64,000 nt of DNA. It comes from Paludisphaera rhizosphaerae (lineage in GTDB: Bacteria; Planctomycetota; Planctomycetia; Isosphaerales; Isosphaeraceae). The translations under genes were made by a program, and so were the position numbers. Below, in pieces: positions 8,738-17,950 of this stretch. The DNA lies in the NCBI RefSeq assembly GCF_011065895.1, contig NZ_JAALCR010000001.1, positions 62,001 through 126,000 on the forward strand, in the 5' to 3' direction. Within the stretch, counting starts at the first letter, position 1; each line of letters begins with the position of its first letter. The notes under the pieces were generated by a model. That model was not told the DNA's origin and did not search any database. It saw only the letters and a program-made list of their open reading frames with translations.

Positions 8738-9784
8738 TCAGGGTCGTTCGGGGGGAAGGACGGGGGGGTCGTCCATATCCTTTGGAATCTCGGCCCTGGG
8801 GCCGACGGTCAGCGTAAAGACCTTGCTCTTCTCGTCGAAGCTCCGCAGCTTGCCGCGCTGGATGGCGACGTGGCCGGCGTGCTTGATCCGGACCTGCCAT
8901 TGAGTTGGTTTGGGGATTCCGCCGAAGCCGCCGTAATACGAGACGAACCAGCGATAAACGCCCGGCGGGCCGTCGCCCTTGATCTGCGAGCCGTCGTCCT
9001 TGCCGGTTTCGACGAGCCAGTAGATGTTCTCTGGGCCGAAGCCGCGTGTGTTGTCGACGTCGAGTTCGCCCCCCTGATCGCCCCTGCGCTCCTCCCAGTA
9101 GATTTCCTTGCCGCCGGGTTCGATGACGTGGAGGTCGAGGTCGGCCTGGGTGTCCCAGATCAAGGTGAACTGGGGGTCGCCGACCTTGACCTGGATTCCC
9201 CGGATCGTCTCCGAACCGTCGCCGAAGCGGGCCAGGCCGAAGCCGGTTCCGTCCCCTGCTCCTGGGTTGTCGTTGGGGGCTCCGCCGCCGACGCTCGATT
9301 TCCCTCGGGACTTCAGGGCGACGGAGCCGAGATCGAGTTTGCTCATCTCAATCAGCGGCTCGGGGGTCGGTGCGGAGGTCGCCTCGGTCACGCCCGGCTC
9401 GTCCTCGGGCGTGTTCAGTCCTCCCAGCAGGGTCGTCCCGCCGATGACGCCCTCGGGCGAGCCGCCCAGCCGGGAGTCGAACTCAATCGGTCTTCGAATC
9501 GGCGGTGTGAAGTACCAGAACGCCAGGACGAGCAGAAACGCCGTGTGCAGGCCGACGGAACCTCCCCAGCTTTTGAGCGTGTCGACCGTCCAGAAGTTCG
9601 CGCCCATCGAACTTGGTTCGCCGGCCAACCCCGCTTCGGCCGTGACGACGGCGGCCCTGGCTCGGCGCGGAGGGGCCGGCGGGTAGGCGATCGGGACGCC
9701 GCTGATGGGTTCGCGACGCTCTTGGGGAGGGGTGGACATAAAGACTGAGCCCCGGGGCGTCGACGTGGATCGAGCCTCTCGCAT
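8738..9784 (-). CDS. Membrane-anchored DUF2135 (YfaP-like) protein
   Basis: A 348-residue protein with a Pro/Ala-rich cytoplasmic N-terminus, one membrane segment (HTAFLLVLAFWYF, about residues 79-91), a low-complexity region, and a C-terminal domain with TQADLDLHVIEPGGKEIYW and the DVDNTRGFGPENIYW box, the hallmark of DUF2135/YfaP proteins. This domain is often found with surface or VWA proteins. An ATG at 9739 is an alternative start; the 9784 start has the better ribosome-site match. Its role is unknown. Confidence 0.7.
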   Translation of the reverse strand: MREARSTSTPRGSVFMSTPPQERREPISGVPIAYPPAPPRRARAAVVTAEAGLAGEPSSMGANFWTVDTLKSWGGSVGLHTAFLLVLAFWYFTPPIRRPIEFDSRLGGSPEGVIGGTTLLGGLNTPEDEPGVTEATSAPTPEPLIEMSKLDLGSVALKSRGKSSVGGGAPNDNPGAGDGTGFGLARFGDGSETIRGIQVKVGDPQFTLIWDTQADLDLHVIEPGGKEIYWEERRGDQGGELDVDNTRGFGPENIYWLVETGKDDGSQIKGDGPPGVYRWFVSYYGGFGGIPKPTQWQVRIKHAGHVAIQRGKLRSFDEKSKVFTLTVGPRAEIPKDMDDPPVLPPERP

Positions 9785-9929
9785 CAGAATTCCAGGCTAG
9801 CACGCAACCGGGAGGCGACGGTAGCTCAATCCGGTTGCGGAACCTTGACCTCGCCGTTACGGTTGATCGGAATCGACGCGCTCCGAAGCGCGCCCCGAAT
9901 CCGCTTCTCCATCGGGAAACCGGCCCCCC

Positions 9930-10727
9930 ATGATTCCACGGCATCTCGCGCAGTTGTTCCAGGCCGTCGCGTCGGGCGAGATGACTCCCGAAAAGGCGGC
10001 GCAGGCCATTGAGGCCCAGCAGCAGGGGTTCGCCGAGACCGGCGGGTTCGCGCACGTCGATCTCCATCGCCGCAATCGTTGCGGTTTTCCCGAGGTGGTC
10101 TTCGGCCTCGGCAAGACGGCCGACCAGATCGAGGCGATCCTCCACACTCAGATTCAGCACGGCCAGGGCTGCCTGGTCACGCGGGTCGAGCCGACGGTCG
10201 CGGAGCGCTTGCGCAGTGTTTTCCCCGAGGGCGTCCACAGCGCGATGGCCCGGACGTTCCGCAAGGCCGGCCCGGAGGCCGAGGGACCAAAAGTCGGTCG
10301 AGTGGTCGTCGTCACCGCCGGCACCAGCGACCTGCCCGTGGCCGAGGAGGCGCGCGTCACCGCCGAGGCCTGGAATTGCGAGGTGACTCTGCTGGCCGAC
10401 GTCGGGGTCGCCGGTCTGCACCGGCTTCTCAGCCGGCTCGACCGTCTCAGCGACGCCGATGCATTGGTCGTCGTCGCCGGTATGGAAGGTGCACTGCCGA
10501 GCGTGGTCGGCGGGCTGTCGTCGTGCCCGGTCATCGCCGTGCCGACCAGCATCGGCTATGGGGCCAACTTCCAGGGGCTCGCCGCGCTCCTGGGGATGCT
10601 CAACAGCTGTTCGTCGAACGTGGTCGTCGTGAACATCGACGCTGGCTTCAACGGCGGCTACGTCGCCGGCCTCATCGCCCGGCGGGCGGGACAGGCCCGA
10701 GCGGGCGTCGACGGAAAATCGGACTGA
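9930..10727 (+). CDS. larB: LarB, pyridinium-3,5-biscarboxylic acid mononucleotide synthase
   Basis: A 265-residue LarB homologue. The N-terminal region ends in a GFPEVVFG-type motif, and the C-terminal half is PurE-like (VVVVTAGTSDLPVAEEA, VVVAGMEGALPSVVGGL, PTSIGYGANFQG, NIDAGFNGGY). In characterised systems LarB carboxylates and hydrolyses nicotinic acid adenine dinucleotide, the first step of nickel-pincer nucleotide synthesis. LarC and LarE are not in this window. It is followed after 12 bases by an NAD(P)HX dehydratase gene, so the two may form an operon. Confidence 0.92.
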   Translation: MIPRHLAQLFQAVASGEMTPEKAAQAIEAQQQGFAETGGFAHVDLHRRNRCGFPEVVFGLGKTADQIEAILHTQIQHGQGCLVTRVEPTVAERLRSVFPEGVHSAMARTFRKAGPEAEGPKVGRVVVVTAGTSDLPVAEEARVTAEAWNCEVTLLADVGVAGLHRLLSRLDRLSDADALVVVAGMEGALPSVVGGLSSCPVIAVPTSIGYGANFQGLAALLGMLNSCSSNVVVVNIDAGFNGGYVAGLIARRAGQARAGVDGKSD

Positions 10728-10739
10728 GGTCTCCGCGCC

Positions 10740-11663
10740 ATGGCTTTGAAACGGGTCGAATCCATTCCCTCGCTGCCGGTTCGGTCTCCCAAGGGACACA
10801 AGGGGGATTACGGCTCCATCCTGATCGTCGCCGGCGGACGGGGCATGGCAGGAGCGGCGGGGCTTTGCGGGGCGTCGGCCCTTCGTTCCGGCGCGGGGCT
10901 CGTTCGGGTCGCCTGCCCAGCCGAGGTCCAGCCTACCGTCGCCTCGTTTGAGCCCTCGTACATGACCTACCCCCTGCCCTGCGACGTCGAGGGGTTCCTC
11001 GACTTCGCCGCGGCGCGAGGGGCGCTTGAACGGCTCGCCGAGAAAGCCGACGTCCTGGCGATCGGTCCCGGCCTCGGCCAGACCGACTCGATCCTGGAAC
11101 TCGTCCGTTGGGCCGTCGAGTCCTCGGGAAAGAAGCTCGTTCTGGACGCCGATGCCCTCAACGCGCTGGCGAAGGACGTCCGCATTCTGGAACGGCTCTC
11201 GCAGCCCGCCGTGTTGACGCCTCATCCTGGCGAGTTCGCCCGTCTCACCGGTAAGACGATCAAGGAGGTGCAGGCCGATCGCGAGTCGCTGGCTTCCGGC
11301 CTCGCCTCCCGCAGCAAGCATCTCGTCGTGGCCGTGAAGGGCCAGGGAACGCTCGTGACGGACGGCGATCGAGTTTACGTGAACACGACCGGGAACCCCG
11401 GCATGGCGACGGGGGGGACCGGAGACGTTCTCACCGGCGTCGTCGCGGCGCTTCTGGGACAAGGACTTGCGGCCTTCGAGGCGGCTCAACTGGCGGTCTT
11501 CACCCATGGGACCGCGGGGGACATCGCCCGGGATCATTCGGGAGAGATTGGGCTGATCGCGGGCGATCTCGTCGACGCCCTCCCCGACGCCTTTCAGCAC
11601 GGGGTCGACGGGCACGACCCGAACGACGAAGACGACGACGACGACGTCGACCTGACGCTCTGA
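10740..11663 (+). CDS. nnrD: ADP-dependent NAD(P)H-hydrate dehydratase
   Basis: A 307-residue ribokinase-like enzyme that repairs hydrated NAD(P)H at the cost of ADP. Motifs in order: HKGDYGSILIVAGG, GAAGLCGASALRSGAGLV, AIGPGLGQ, LVLDADALN, TPHPGEFARL and the anionic-hole GNPGMATGGTGDVLTG. Most bacteria fuse this domain to a YjeF_N epimerase; here it stands alone. The last 18 residues form an Asp-rich tail (DEDDDDDVDLTL) unlike the core family. It directly follows larB, with which it shares pyridine-nucleotide chemistry. Confidence 0.92.
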   Translation: MALKRVESIPSLPVRSPKGHKGDYGSILIVAGGRGMAGAAGLCGASALRSGAGLVRVACPAEVQPTVASFEPSYMTYPLPCDVEGFLDFAAARGALERLAEKADVLAIGPGLGQTDSILELVRWAVESSGKKLVLDADALNALAKDVRILERLSQPAVLTPHPGEFARLTGKTIKEVQADRESLASGLASRSKHLVVAVKGQGTLVTDGDRVYVNTTGNPGMATGGTGDVLTGVVAALLGQGLAAFEAAQLAVFTHGTAGDIARDHSGEIGLIAGDLVDALPDAFQHGVDGHDPNDEDDDDDVDLTL

Positions 11664-11714
11664 GCGTCGAACTTGATGGATTTTCGGGATTCGCTGACGA
11701 TGCGGTCGTCACCT

Positions 11715-11742
11715 GTTCGATGGGTATCGTGTAGGATATACT
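11715..11742 (+). promoter_or_regulatory. Possible promoter for the coiled-coil gene
   Basis: A good -10 element TATACT lies at 11737-11742 with only weak -35 candidates upstream (TTCGAT 15 bases away, or TGTTCG 17 away). It is 130 bases before the GTG start at 11876 and after the end of nnrD. This is inferred from similarity to the housekeeping consensus only. Confidence 0.35.
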
Positions 11743-11875
11743 AAGGTATCTCTCCGCGGCCCCGGATCGGCCGAGCGCATGTACCTCCTGGACCGCCTCC
11801 CCCGCCAATCGCCCTTCAGGCGACCACGGACTTGTTCGGGAGCTGATCGGAATCAACGTCGTGAAGGAGGTCGCA

Positions 11876-12382
11876 GTGTCAGCCCCCGACAATCCGTCCT
11901 CGGCGTCATGGACGTATCGCATGGAAGTCTCGCCGACCGGCCAGGGTCCTTCGGGCTCGGTCCAGGGACAGAACGACCCGATCGTCCTGCTGCATCATCT
12001 GGTCAACCTGCAAAACCAGACTCTCGACGTCCTCCGGCAAAACCTGGAGATGAACCGTCAGGAACTGGAGCTGACCCGCGAGATCGTTCAGGTCAACCGT
12101 GAGCAGCGCGCCCGCCAGTCCGCTGAGCTGGAACGCTGGCAGAACGGCCATCAACGGGTGCTCGACGCCAGCCGAGAAGCGCTCGGGCGGCTCGAACAGG
12201 TTCACGCCGCGCTGATCGCCGAGATGGCCGACTACGTCGAGGAAAACCACGAGAACCTGGTCGACGGTGATTTCGCCCTCAGCGATTTCGTCGATCGGTT
12301 CGGTCCTCGCCTGGCTCACCTCAACACGATGCTGGCTGTTCTCCGTCCCCTGGCCGTGGCCCGGCCGAAGCCCGACGCCTGA
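11876..12382 (+). CDS. Coiled-coil hypothetical protein
   Basis: A 168-residue soluble protein that I do not recognise. Residues about 35-125 are heptad-rich and strongly helical (LLHHLVNLQNQTLDVL, then Glu/Arg-rich coiled coil), and the C-terminus is a compact region ending in a basic-Pro tail. I chose GTG 11876 because a perfect AAGGAGG lies six bases upstream. A GTG at 11861 in the same frame would begin on that ribosome site and is less likely. It may be an oligomeric or scaffold protein; no partner is implied by its neighbours. Confidence 0.65.
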   Translation: MSAPDNPSSASWTYRMEVSPTGQGPSGSVQGQNDPIVLLHHLVNLQNQTLDVLRQNLEMNRQELELTREIVQVNREQRARQSAELERWQNGHQRVLDASREALGRLEQVHAALIAEMADYVEENHENLVDGDFALSDFVDRFGPRLAHLNTMLAVLRPLAVARPKPDA

Positions 12383-12424
12383 TCGATCCCGCGAGCGATC
12401 GGCGAGCCGCTCTTCGAAACGCAA

Positions 12425-12460
12425 AACGCCCCGGCGGATTCCTGAATCCGCCGGGGCGTT
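12425..12460 (-). terminator. Strong hairpin terminator after the RRM gene
   Basis: A 16-bp perfect stem (12425-12440 with 12445-12460) encloses a four-base loop. On the minus strand it is followed by GTTTTG, so it most likely ends the RRM gene. It may also stop transcripts of the convergent coiled-coil gene. Confidence 0.7.
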
Positions 12461-12500
12461 GGTGTATCACTCGCTCAAGGGAAGCGAGAGCCGAGGTCGA

Positions 12501-12914
12501 TCAATAACGACCGCCGCGGTCGTAGCCACCGCCGCCGCCGCGACGATCTCCGCCGCGACCGCCGCCGCCGTAACCACCGCCGCCGCCGCCGTATCCGCCG
12601 CCGCCGCCGTAGCCGCCGCCGCCGGAGCGACCACCGCCACCATAGCCGCCGCCGCCCGAACGGGGCTCACGCGGGCGGGCTTCGTTGACCGTCAGGCGAC
12701 GGCCTTCGGATTCATGATCGTGCAGGCCGTCAATGGCGGCCTGGGCCTCGGCGTCCGTGCTCATCTCGACGAAACCGAAACCCTTGCTGCGGCCGGTCTC
12801 GCGATCGGAGATGACCTCAGCGCTCTCGACGGTGCCGAACTGCGAGAACAGCTGCTCCAGGTCCGAGCTGTTCACGCGGTACGAGAGATTCCCGACATAC
12901 AGTTTCTTGCCCAC
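12501..12914 (-). CDS. Glycine-rich RRM RNA-binding protein
   Basis: A 137-residue single-stranded RNA-binding protein. The RRM spans residues 3-80 with RNP2 LYVGNL (5-10) and RNP1 KGFGFVEM (44-51). After residue 88 it has an RGG-like tail of GGGGYGGGG units with Arg, Asp and Tyr. It resembles cyanobacterial Rbp and plant GRP proteins, some of which are cold-induced RNA chaperones. It starts at GTG 12914 with TAGGAG eight bases upstream. The region upstream has a minus-strand TATACT near 13077, which would give a leader of about 160 bases, so post-transcriptional control is possible. Confidence 0.92.
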   Translation of the reverse strand: MGKKLYVGNLSYRVNSSDLEQLFSQFGTVESAEVISDRETGRSKGFGFVEMSTDAEAQAAIDGLHDHESEGRRLTVNEARPREPRSGGGGYGGGGRSGGGGYGGGGGYGGGGGGYGGGGRGGDRRGGGGGYDRGGRY

Positions 12915-13333
12915 CTGCTAACTCCTAGCGTGGCGACTCGACTCCGACCCACTACTCACTTTCCGGGTCCTGAAAGGGGCCGTGAACCGGCCCTGGTGGT
13001 GGAAAGGCGGAAGAGGCAGACGAGAAGCTCTATTGGGATCTACGGCACGCGCTCGTTCGGTTTCCAGCCAATCCAGAGTATAGAAACATCGCGGTCGCTT
13101 TGGTAGATCGAATCCGGCACTTCGGCCGGAATCTCGAAATCCTACGATTTTACCCGCCGCGGACGCCCTGTCGCTATACCGTCGATTCCGCGGGATCAGG
13201 AAAATCTAGGAAGTCGACGGATTCGTTACACTGCCGGCCTGAGTTTTGTATGGGGGTCTCAACCGGTTCTCGTCGCATCAACGTCTCAAGGCTTGCGAGC
13301 GACTTCACCTAACAAGGAACCGGAGAACGAACC
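12915..13333. other. Divergent intergenic region with possible promoters
   Basis: This 419-base region between the RRM gene and the Lys-rich gene has no credible ORF. On the minus strand TATACT near 13073-13078 is a fair -10 element. On the plus strand TACACT near 13227 could serve the Lys-rich gene. Neither has a good -35 match. Confidence 0.3.
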
Positions 13334-13648
13334 ATGCCGCGGGGAGATAAATCGAAGTACACGGACAAGCAGAAACGTCAGGCCGATCACATCGCCGAGA
13401 GTTATGAGGACCGCGGCGTGCCTGAGAAGGAAGCTGAGCGCCGGGCCTGGGCCACGGTGAACAAGGAGACCGGCGGCGGCAAGAAGTCGGGGAGCGGCCG
13501 GGGCAAGGCCGAGAACCACGAGCCAAGCAAGAAGGGCGGCAAGCTCAGTGGGGCCGCTTCGGCAGCCCGCCCGGCTTCGGCGCGGTCCGAAGCCGCCAAG
13601 AAGGCCGCAGCCACTCGAAAACGCAACAAGGAGGAGAGCGCCTCCTGA
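13334..13648 (+). CDS. Small Lys/Arg-rich protein of the 'plasmid stabilization' family
   Basis: A 104-residue very basic protein. Its N-terminal half (MPRGDKSKYTDKQKRQADHI, then EAERRAWATVNK) matches a small family annotated in databases as plasmid stabilization proteins, although the gene is often chromosomal and no function has been shown. The C-terminal half is a Gly/Lys/Ala-rich disordered tail, likely nucleic-acid binding. It has an AAGGAACCGGAG ribosome site and ends 3 bases before the convergent GNAT gene. No partner toxin is present. Confidence 0.75.
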   Translation: MPRGDKSKYTDKQKRQADHIAESYEDRGVPEKEAERRAWATVNKETGGGKKSGSGRGKAENHEPSKKGGKLSGAASAARPASARSEAAKKAAATRKRNKEESAS

Positions 13649-13651
13649 GGC

Positions 13652-14188
13652 TCAGGATCGAAGCGCCGGCGTGCCGGCGATCGTCGCTCCGGCTCGCCGG
13701 ATTCCGTACACCTCGACGGGGATGTCGAAGATCTCCGTGCGTCCTTCCAGCCGCATCCCCAGCCGACGCGCCACGCGTTTCGACGCCAGGTTGTCGCCGT
13801 GGATCATGCTGATGACGTGGCGTTCCTGAAGCGTCGCAAAGGCGAACTCCAACGAGGCGCTGGCCGCTTCAGTCGCATAACCTTTGCCCCAGTAGACGCG
13901 TCGAAGGGCCCAGCCGACCTCCAGGCCCGGCCAACCTTCCGGCCGCCAGCAGCCTACGCGTCCCAGCATCTCTCCAGTCTGCTTTTCTTCAACGGCCCAG
14001 AAGCCGAAGCCGCGCAGTCGCCAATGTCCCAGGATCATGGCCATGTTCCGCCAGGCCTCGGACCGGTTCATCGGCCCGGAGCCCAGATACCTCATGACGT
14101 CGGGATCTCCCGTCATTGCGACGTAGGCGTCGAGGTCGCTTTCGCGGAACTGGCGGAGGACGAGTCGCTCGGTCTCCAGGGTTTCCAT
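13652..14188 (-). CDS. GNAT-family N-acetyltransferase (RimJ/RimL-like)
   Basis: A 178-residue acetyltransferase. It opens with METLETERLVLRQFRESDLD, the standard start of RimJ/RimL-type GNATs, and has the acetyl-CoA loop region VYWGKGYATEAASAS (about residues 109-123) and a C-terminal NLASKRVARRLGMRLEGRTE. The frame stays open far upstream over the transglutaminase gene, but the family start fixes the ATG at 14188. Substrates of this family range from ribosomal proteins to antibiotics; nothing here decides which. Confidence 0.88.
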   Translation of the reverse strand: METLETERLVLRQFRESDLDAYVAMTGDPDVMRYLGSGPMNRSEAWRNMAMILGHWRLRGFGFWAVEEKQTGEMLGRVGCWRPEGWPGLEVGWALRRVYWGKGYATEAASASLEFAFATLQERHVISMIHGDNLASKRVARRLGMRLEGRTEIFDIPVEVYGIRRAGATIAGTPALRS

Positions 14189-14437
14189 GAGCCAACGGAT
14201 TCCACGAGAAGGCAGGTGCGCGGTTTGGGTCTCCCAGTCTAGTGCCGACGAGGGGCCTGTGGCGAGGCCGCATTCGGATGAGCCGGCGGCCCCGGCCGGT
14301 TGTCGTCGCCGAGGGCGTCCCTCACTTGAGCTTGAGGGCGTCCCGTCATTCTCCGATAGTGAAGCAGAGGGATTCCGCGCGCCGGGCGCGTCCAAGTGTG
14401 GATGCCGCTGCTCGTCCAGGGAAAGGTCTGGGTCGTC

Positions 14438-15931
14438 ATGAACCGAATTCGACTTCGCCGCTCGAGCCTCCTCCTGATGATCCTGACGACCGCCCTCGCC
14501 GTCCCGGCCGCCCACGCCGAGGACGCCTGGGACGCCGTCTTCCTGGCGGGCAACAAGATCGGATACATCCACACCTTCATCGAAAAGGTGACGGAGAAGA
14601 ACCGCCCGCTGAACCGCGTGCGGGTCGACACCGTGCTGAGCTTCCGCCGCGGCGACGACGTCGTCACCCAGAAGATGATGTACGGCACGATCGAGACCCC
14701 CGAGGGGGAAGTTCTCCGCCTGGACACCCGAACTCTGACCAGCGACAACGAGATCCGCGTTTACGGCGATGTGATCAAGGGGCAGATGCGGTTGATCCTG
14801 GAAGGGACCAAGCAGCGTCAGGAGCAGATCGTCCCCTGGGGGCCCGAGGTTCGCGGCCCTTATGCGGCCGAGCAAAGCATGGCCAAGACGCCGATGACCG
14901 AAGGGGAGAGCCGCACGCTCAAGATGTACATCCCCGACCTCAACAGGGTGGTCGACATCGAGCTCAAAGGCGGGCCGACCTCGGACATCGAACTCGGCGA
15001 CGGCATGAAGCGGCCGCTTCGGAAGGTGGAGCAGATCGCGACGCTGGACGGTAAGGTCCGCCCCGAACTGGGCGCGACGCTCTGGGTCGACACCGCCGGA
15101 CAGATCCTCAAGCAAGACGTCGATCTTCTGGGCGGGATGACCACCTATCGCACCACCGAGGAAGGGGCCAAGGCCCCTGGCGGTCGGATCAAGTACGACC
15201 AGATCCGGGGGACGATCGTCAAAACGTCTCGCGAGATCCCCAACCCCTATCAGACGACGTACATCAAGTATCAGGTCACCCTCAAGGACGAGGACCCGAC
15301 CAAGATCATCCCCAACGATCGCCGCCAGACGTTGACGCCTTCCGGGGACGGCAAGTCGGCCGTCATGATCATCAACACGATGGGGCCCAACGACGGCGAG
15401 GCCGGGTCTGAACCCGGGCCCGAATTCCTCCGTCCCAACGGCGTGGTGACCAGTGCGGACGCCCGGGTGAAGCGGTTGGCCGATCGCGCCGTCGGAAACG
15501 CCGCAGATCCCTGGGAGCAGGCCGTCCGGATCAACAAGTGGGTCTTCCAGAACATGCGGAGCAACTTCGCGACGACGTTCGCACCCGCCAGCGAGGCGGC
15601 CGTGAACCTCACCGGCGACTGCACCGAACACTCAGTCCTCGCGGCGGCCATGTCGCGAGCGAAGGGGATCCCGTCGCGGGTCGCCGTGGGGCTGATCTTC
15701 GTCGACAGCAAGGAACTGAAAGCCAAGGGCTTCGGCTTCCACATGTGGCACGAGGTCTTCGTGAACAATCGCTGGGTCGCCCTCGACTCCTCGTTCGACC
15801 AATCGCAGGTCGACGCGACGCACATCAAGCTTTCGGACTCCAGCCTGGAAGGGGTCTCGCCGTTCGAGTCGTTCCTGCCGATTCTCCGCGTCCAGGGGAA
15901 GGTGACGATCGAGCCTCTGGAACTCCGCTGA
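14438..15931 (+). CDS. Exported transglutaminase-like protein
   Basis: A 497-residue protein with a signal peptide (residues 1-27, cut near AHA-ED). The N-terminal 330 residues form a beta-rich domain of unknown role. The C-terminal transglutaminase-like cysteine-peptidase domain shows the catalytic Cys in GDCTEHS (about residue 395), His in HMWHEV (about 435-438) and Asp in ALDSSFD (about 450). It is likely periplasmic and acts on peptides or crosslinks. ATG 14438 is chosen for the signal peptide and an AAAGG ribosome site. The sugar-binding lipoprotein gene follows after 67 bases. Confidence 0.82.
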   Translation: MNRIRLRRSSLLLMILTTALAVPAAHAEDAWDAVFLAGNKIGYIHTFIEKVTEKNRPLNRVRVDTVLSFRRGDDVVTQKMMYGTIETPEGEVLRLDTRTLTSDNEIRVYGDVIKGQMRLILEGTKQRQEQIVPWGPEVRGPYAAEQSMAKTPMTEGESRTLKMYIPDLNRVVDIELKGGPTSDIELGDGMKRPLRKVEQIATLDGKVRPELGATLWVDTAGQILKQDVDLLGGMTTYRTTEEGAKAPGGRIKYDQIRGTIVKTSREIPNPYQTTYIKYQVTLKDEDPTKIIPNDRRQTLTPSGDGKSAVMIINTMGPNDGEAGSEPGPEFLRPNGVVTSADARVKRLADRAVGNAADPWEQAVRINKWVFQNMRSNFATTFAPASEAAVNLTGDCTEHSVLAAAMSRAKGIPSRVAVGLIFVDSKELKAKGFGFHMWHEVFVNNRWVALDSSFDQSQVDATHIKLSDSSLEGVSPFESFLPILRVQGKVTIEPLELR

Positions 15932-15998
15932 GCCGGTCGCCACAATGGGGCCGCGTGCGAGGCGGCCCCACTCCCTCGGCTCCCGGGAGTCCGAAGCG

Positions 15999-16964
15999 AT
16001 GTCGACCCTGAAACTGCTGGCTGCGCCGGCCCTGCTGGCCCTGTTCCTCTCGGGATGCGGAGTGGAAGTCGCGACCGACTCAGGCCCCTCGAAGCCGGCT
16101 GGGAAGGGCTCCGGGAAGATCGGCGCGGTTCTCCCGATGTTCAGCCATCCTTTCTTCACGGCGATGAGAGAAGGGATGGAGGCCAAGGCCAAGGAACTCG
16201 GCCTGGAGATCGACGTTCGCGACGGCCAGGACGACGACGCGAAGCAGATCGGCCAGGTTGAGACGCTCCTGAACCTGGGCTGCAAGGCGATCATCCTCTG
16301 CCCTCGCGACGAGGACGCGCTCATCCCCGCCGTCGAAGCCGCCAACCGCGCAGGGACGCCGATCCTGGCCGTCAACCGTCGGATCAACGGCGGCGAGGTC
16401 GTCAGCTACGTCGGGGCCGACGACGCCGAGGGGGGCGTTCTCCAGGGGGAGGAACTCGTCCGACTCCTCGGCCCCAAGGGGGGCAAGATCATCTACCTGG
16501 AAGGGACCGAGGGCTCCAGCCCCCAGCGCAATCGGAGCGAGGGGCTGACCGCCGTGCTCCAGAAGCATCCTGAGATCGAGGTCGCCGACCGTCGTTTCGC
16601 CGGCTTCCAGGAAGACAAGGCGAAAGGGGTCATGACCGACCTCGTCCGCCGCTTCAAGCCCGGCGAGATCCGCGCCGTGGTCGCCCAGTCCGACGAGATG
16701 GCGCTCCCCGCCGCCGAGGTCTCCCAGGCCGAAGGGTGGAAGGACGTCGCCGTTCTCGGCTTCGACGGCGCGAAGACGGCCTTCGACGCCGTCCGCGACG
16801 GCCGTCTGGCCTGCACGATCCTTCAGGACCCTCGTGAACAGGGGGCGAAGGCCGTCGAGGTCATGGCGGCGAAGCTGAAGGGGGAGTCCGTCGACCGCGA
16901 GGTCGTCACCCCCCTCCGCCTCATCAACAAGGCGAACATCGACCAGCACAAGCCGGCTTACTGA
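15999..16964 (+). CDS. Ribose-type sugar-binding lipoprotein of an ABC importer
   Basis: A 321-residue type I periplasmic binding protein. The signal peptide ends in the lipobox LFLSGC (Cys20), then come two Rossmann-like lobes: [20 protein letters not shown], the [20 protein letters not shown] strand-helix, [13 protein letters not shown] and [19 protein letters not shown]. This is the RbsB/XylF-like class. No permease or ATPase adjoins it; a matching ATPase and permease lie 5 kb downstream at 21749-24216, so they may work together. Its last seven bases overlap the end of convergent dapF. Confidence 0.85.
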   Translation: MSTLKLLAAPALLALFLSGCGVEVATDSGPSKPAGKGSGKIGAVLPMFSHPFFTAMREGMEAKAKELGLEIDVRDGQDDDAKQIGQVETLLNLGCKAIILCPRDEDALIPAVEAANRAGTPILAVNRRINGGEVVSYVGADDAEGGVLQGEELVRLLGPKGGKIIYLEGTEGSSPQRNRSEGLTAVLQKHPEIEVADRRFAGFQEDKAKGVMTDLVRRFKPGEIRAVVAQSDEMALPAAEVSQAEGWKDVAVLGFDGAKTAFDAVRDGRLACTILQDPREQGAKAVEVMAAKLKGESVDREVVTPLRLINKANIDQHKPAY

Positions 16965-17803
16965 CCGGTTTCACGCCATTCGCCGCTGAAGACCTCGGTG
17001 GCGGGCCCGGTCATGAGGACCGAGGCGTCGCGCGAGGCCCATTCCAGTTCCAGGTCCCCTCCCGGCAGGTGCGCGAGGACCTTCGGGCCGGTACGCCCCG
17101 TCAGCACGCCGGCCACGCAGACGGAGCACGCCCCTGTCCCGCAGGCCATCGTGATCCCGGAACCCCGTTCCCAGGTCCGCATCTTCACCTCGCTGGGCGA
17201 GACGACCTGCGCGACGTGGAAGTTCACCCGCTTGGGGAAGACCGGGTGACGCTCGATCAGCGGCCCCAGCGTCTCCAGGGGGAAAGCGTCAACGTCGTCC
17301 ACGAACAGGACGGCGTGAGGGTTGCCCATCGAGACGGCCGTGAGCTTCAGCTCCTTGCCGCCGATCTCCACCGGCGCTTCGACGACTGGATCGCCTGGAA
17401 GGGTCGTCGGAACGGCGTCGGCGTTGAGGATCGGCGTCCCCATGTCGACGCGGACGAGCTTCGCCTCGCCCCCTTCGACGGTCAGGTCGAGCGTCAGGAC
17501 GCCTCGGCCGGTCTCAACGGTCACGCGCGGTTTTTTGGCGATCCCGTGGTCGTGGATGTACTTGGCGACGCAGCGGACGCCGTTGCCGCACATCTCGCCT
17601 TCGGAGCCGTCGACGTTGAACATCCGCATGCGGGCGTCGGCGCGGTCGCTGGGGAGGATCGCAATCAGGCCGTCGGACCCGATGCCGAAGTGGCGATCGC
17701 TGACCGCGCGGGCGATCGCGCCGAAGTCGGCTGGCTCGGGCTGGGTGAAGGTCTCGACGTAGACGTAGTCGTTGCCGAGGCCGTGCATCTTCGTGAATTT
17801 CAT
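16958..17803 (-). CDS. dapF: Diaminopimelate epimerase
   Basis: A 281-residue enzyme that converts LL- to meso-diaminopimelate for lysine and peptidoglycan. Both catalytic cysteines are present: Cys72 in MCGNGVRC and Cys221 in [10 protein letters not shown], with the [10 protein letters not shown] start and SMGNPHAV motif. Length is normal. It is monocistronic in this window. Its presence fits the finding that planctomycetes make peptidoglycan. Confidence 0.95.
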   Translation of the reverse strand: MKFTKMHGLGNDYVYVETFTQPEPADFGAIARAVSDRHFGIGSDGLIAILPSDRADARMRMFNVDGSEGEMCGNGVRCVAKYIHDHGIAKKPRVTVETGRGVLTLDLTVEGGEAKLVRVDMGTPILNADAVPTTLPGDPVVEAPVEIGGKELKLTAVSMGNPHAVLFVDDVDAFPLETLGPLIERHPVFPKRVNFHVAQVVSPSEVKMRTWERGSGITMACGTGACSVCVAGVLTGRTGPKVLAHLPGGDLELEWASRDASVLMTGPATEVFSGEWRETGQ

Positions 17804-17950
17804 GGGCGGAGTGGATCGCTCGGGCGGGTTTTGGGTCGCCCCGAGGCTCTCGGGTTGGCCCTCATGGCGGGGGCGACGGTAACATTGTAGGCTCGATCAC
17901 GACGCCGCTTCCAGCGCCCCGCCTCTTTCGCGGGAAACAGCGAGGACCCG

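Noticed and set aside
9483-11615. Minus-strand open frame of 710 codons over larB and nnrD
   Set aside because: It is antisense to two genes with clear motifs and has no recognisable domain; typical shadow in high-GC DNA.
12467-12670. Ala/Val-rich frame antisense to the RRM tail
   Set aside because: It is the reverse of GGC/GGT-rich glycine codons, not a gene.
13334-13648. True plasmid partition or addiction role for the Lys-rich gene
   Set aside because: The family name is historical; no toxin partner, ParA or replication gene is near.
13652-15631. Minus-strand frame of 659 codons spanning the GNAT and transglutaminase genes
   Set aside because: Only the last 178 codons (from ATG 14188) match a protein family. 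The rest is antisense to the transglutaminase gene and arises from GC-rich codon use.
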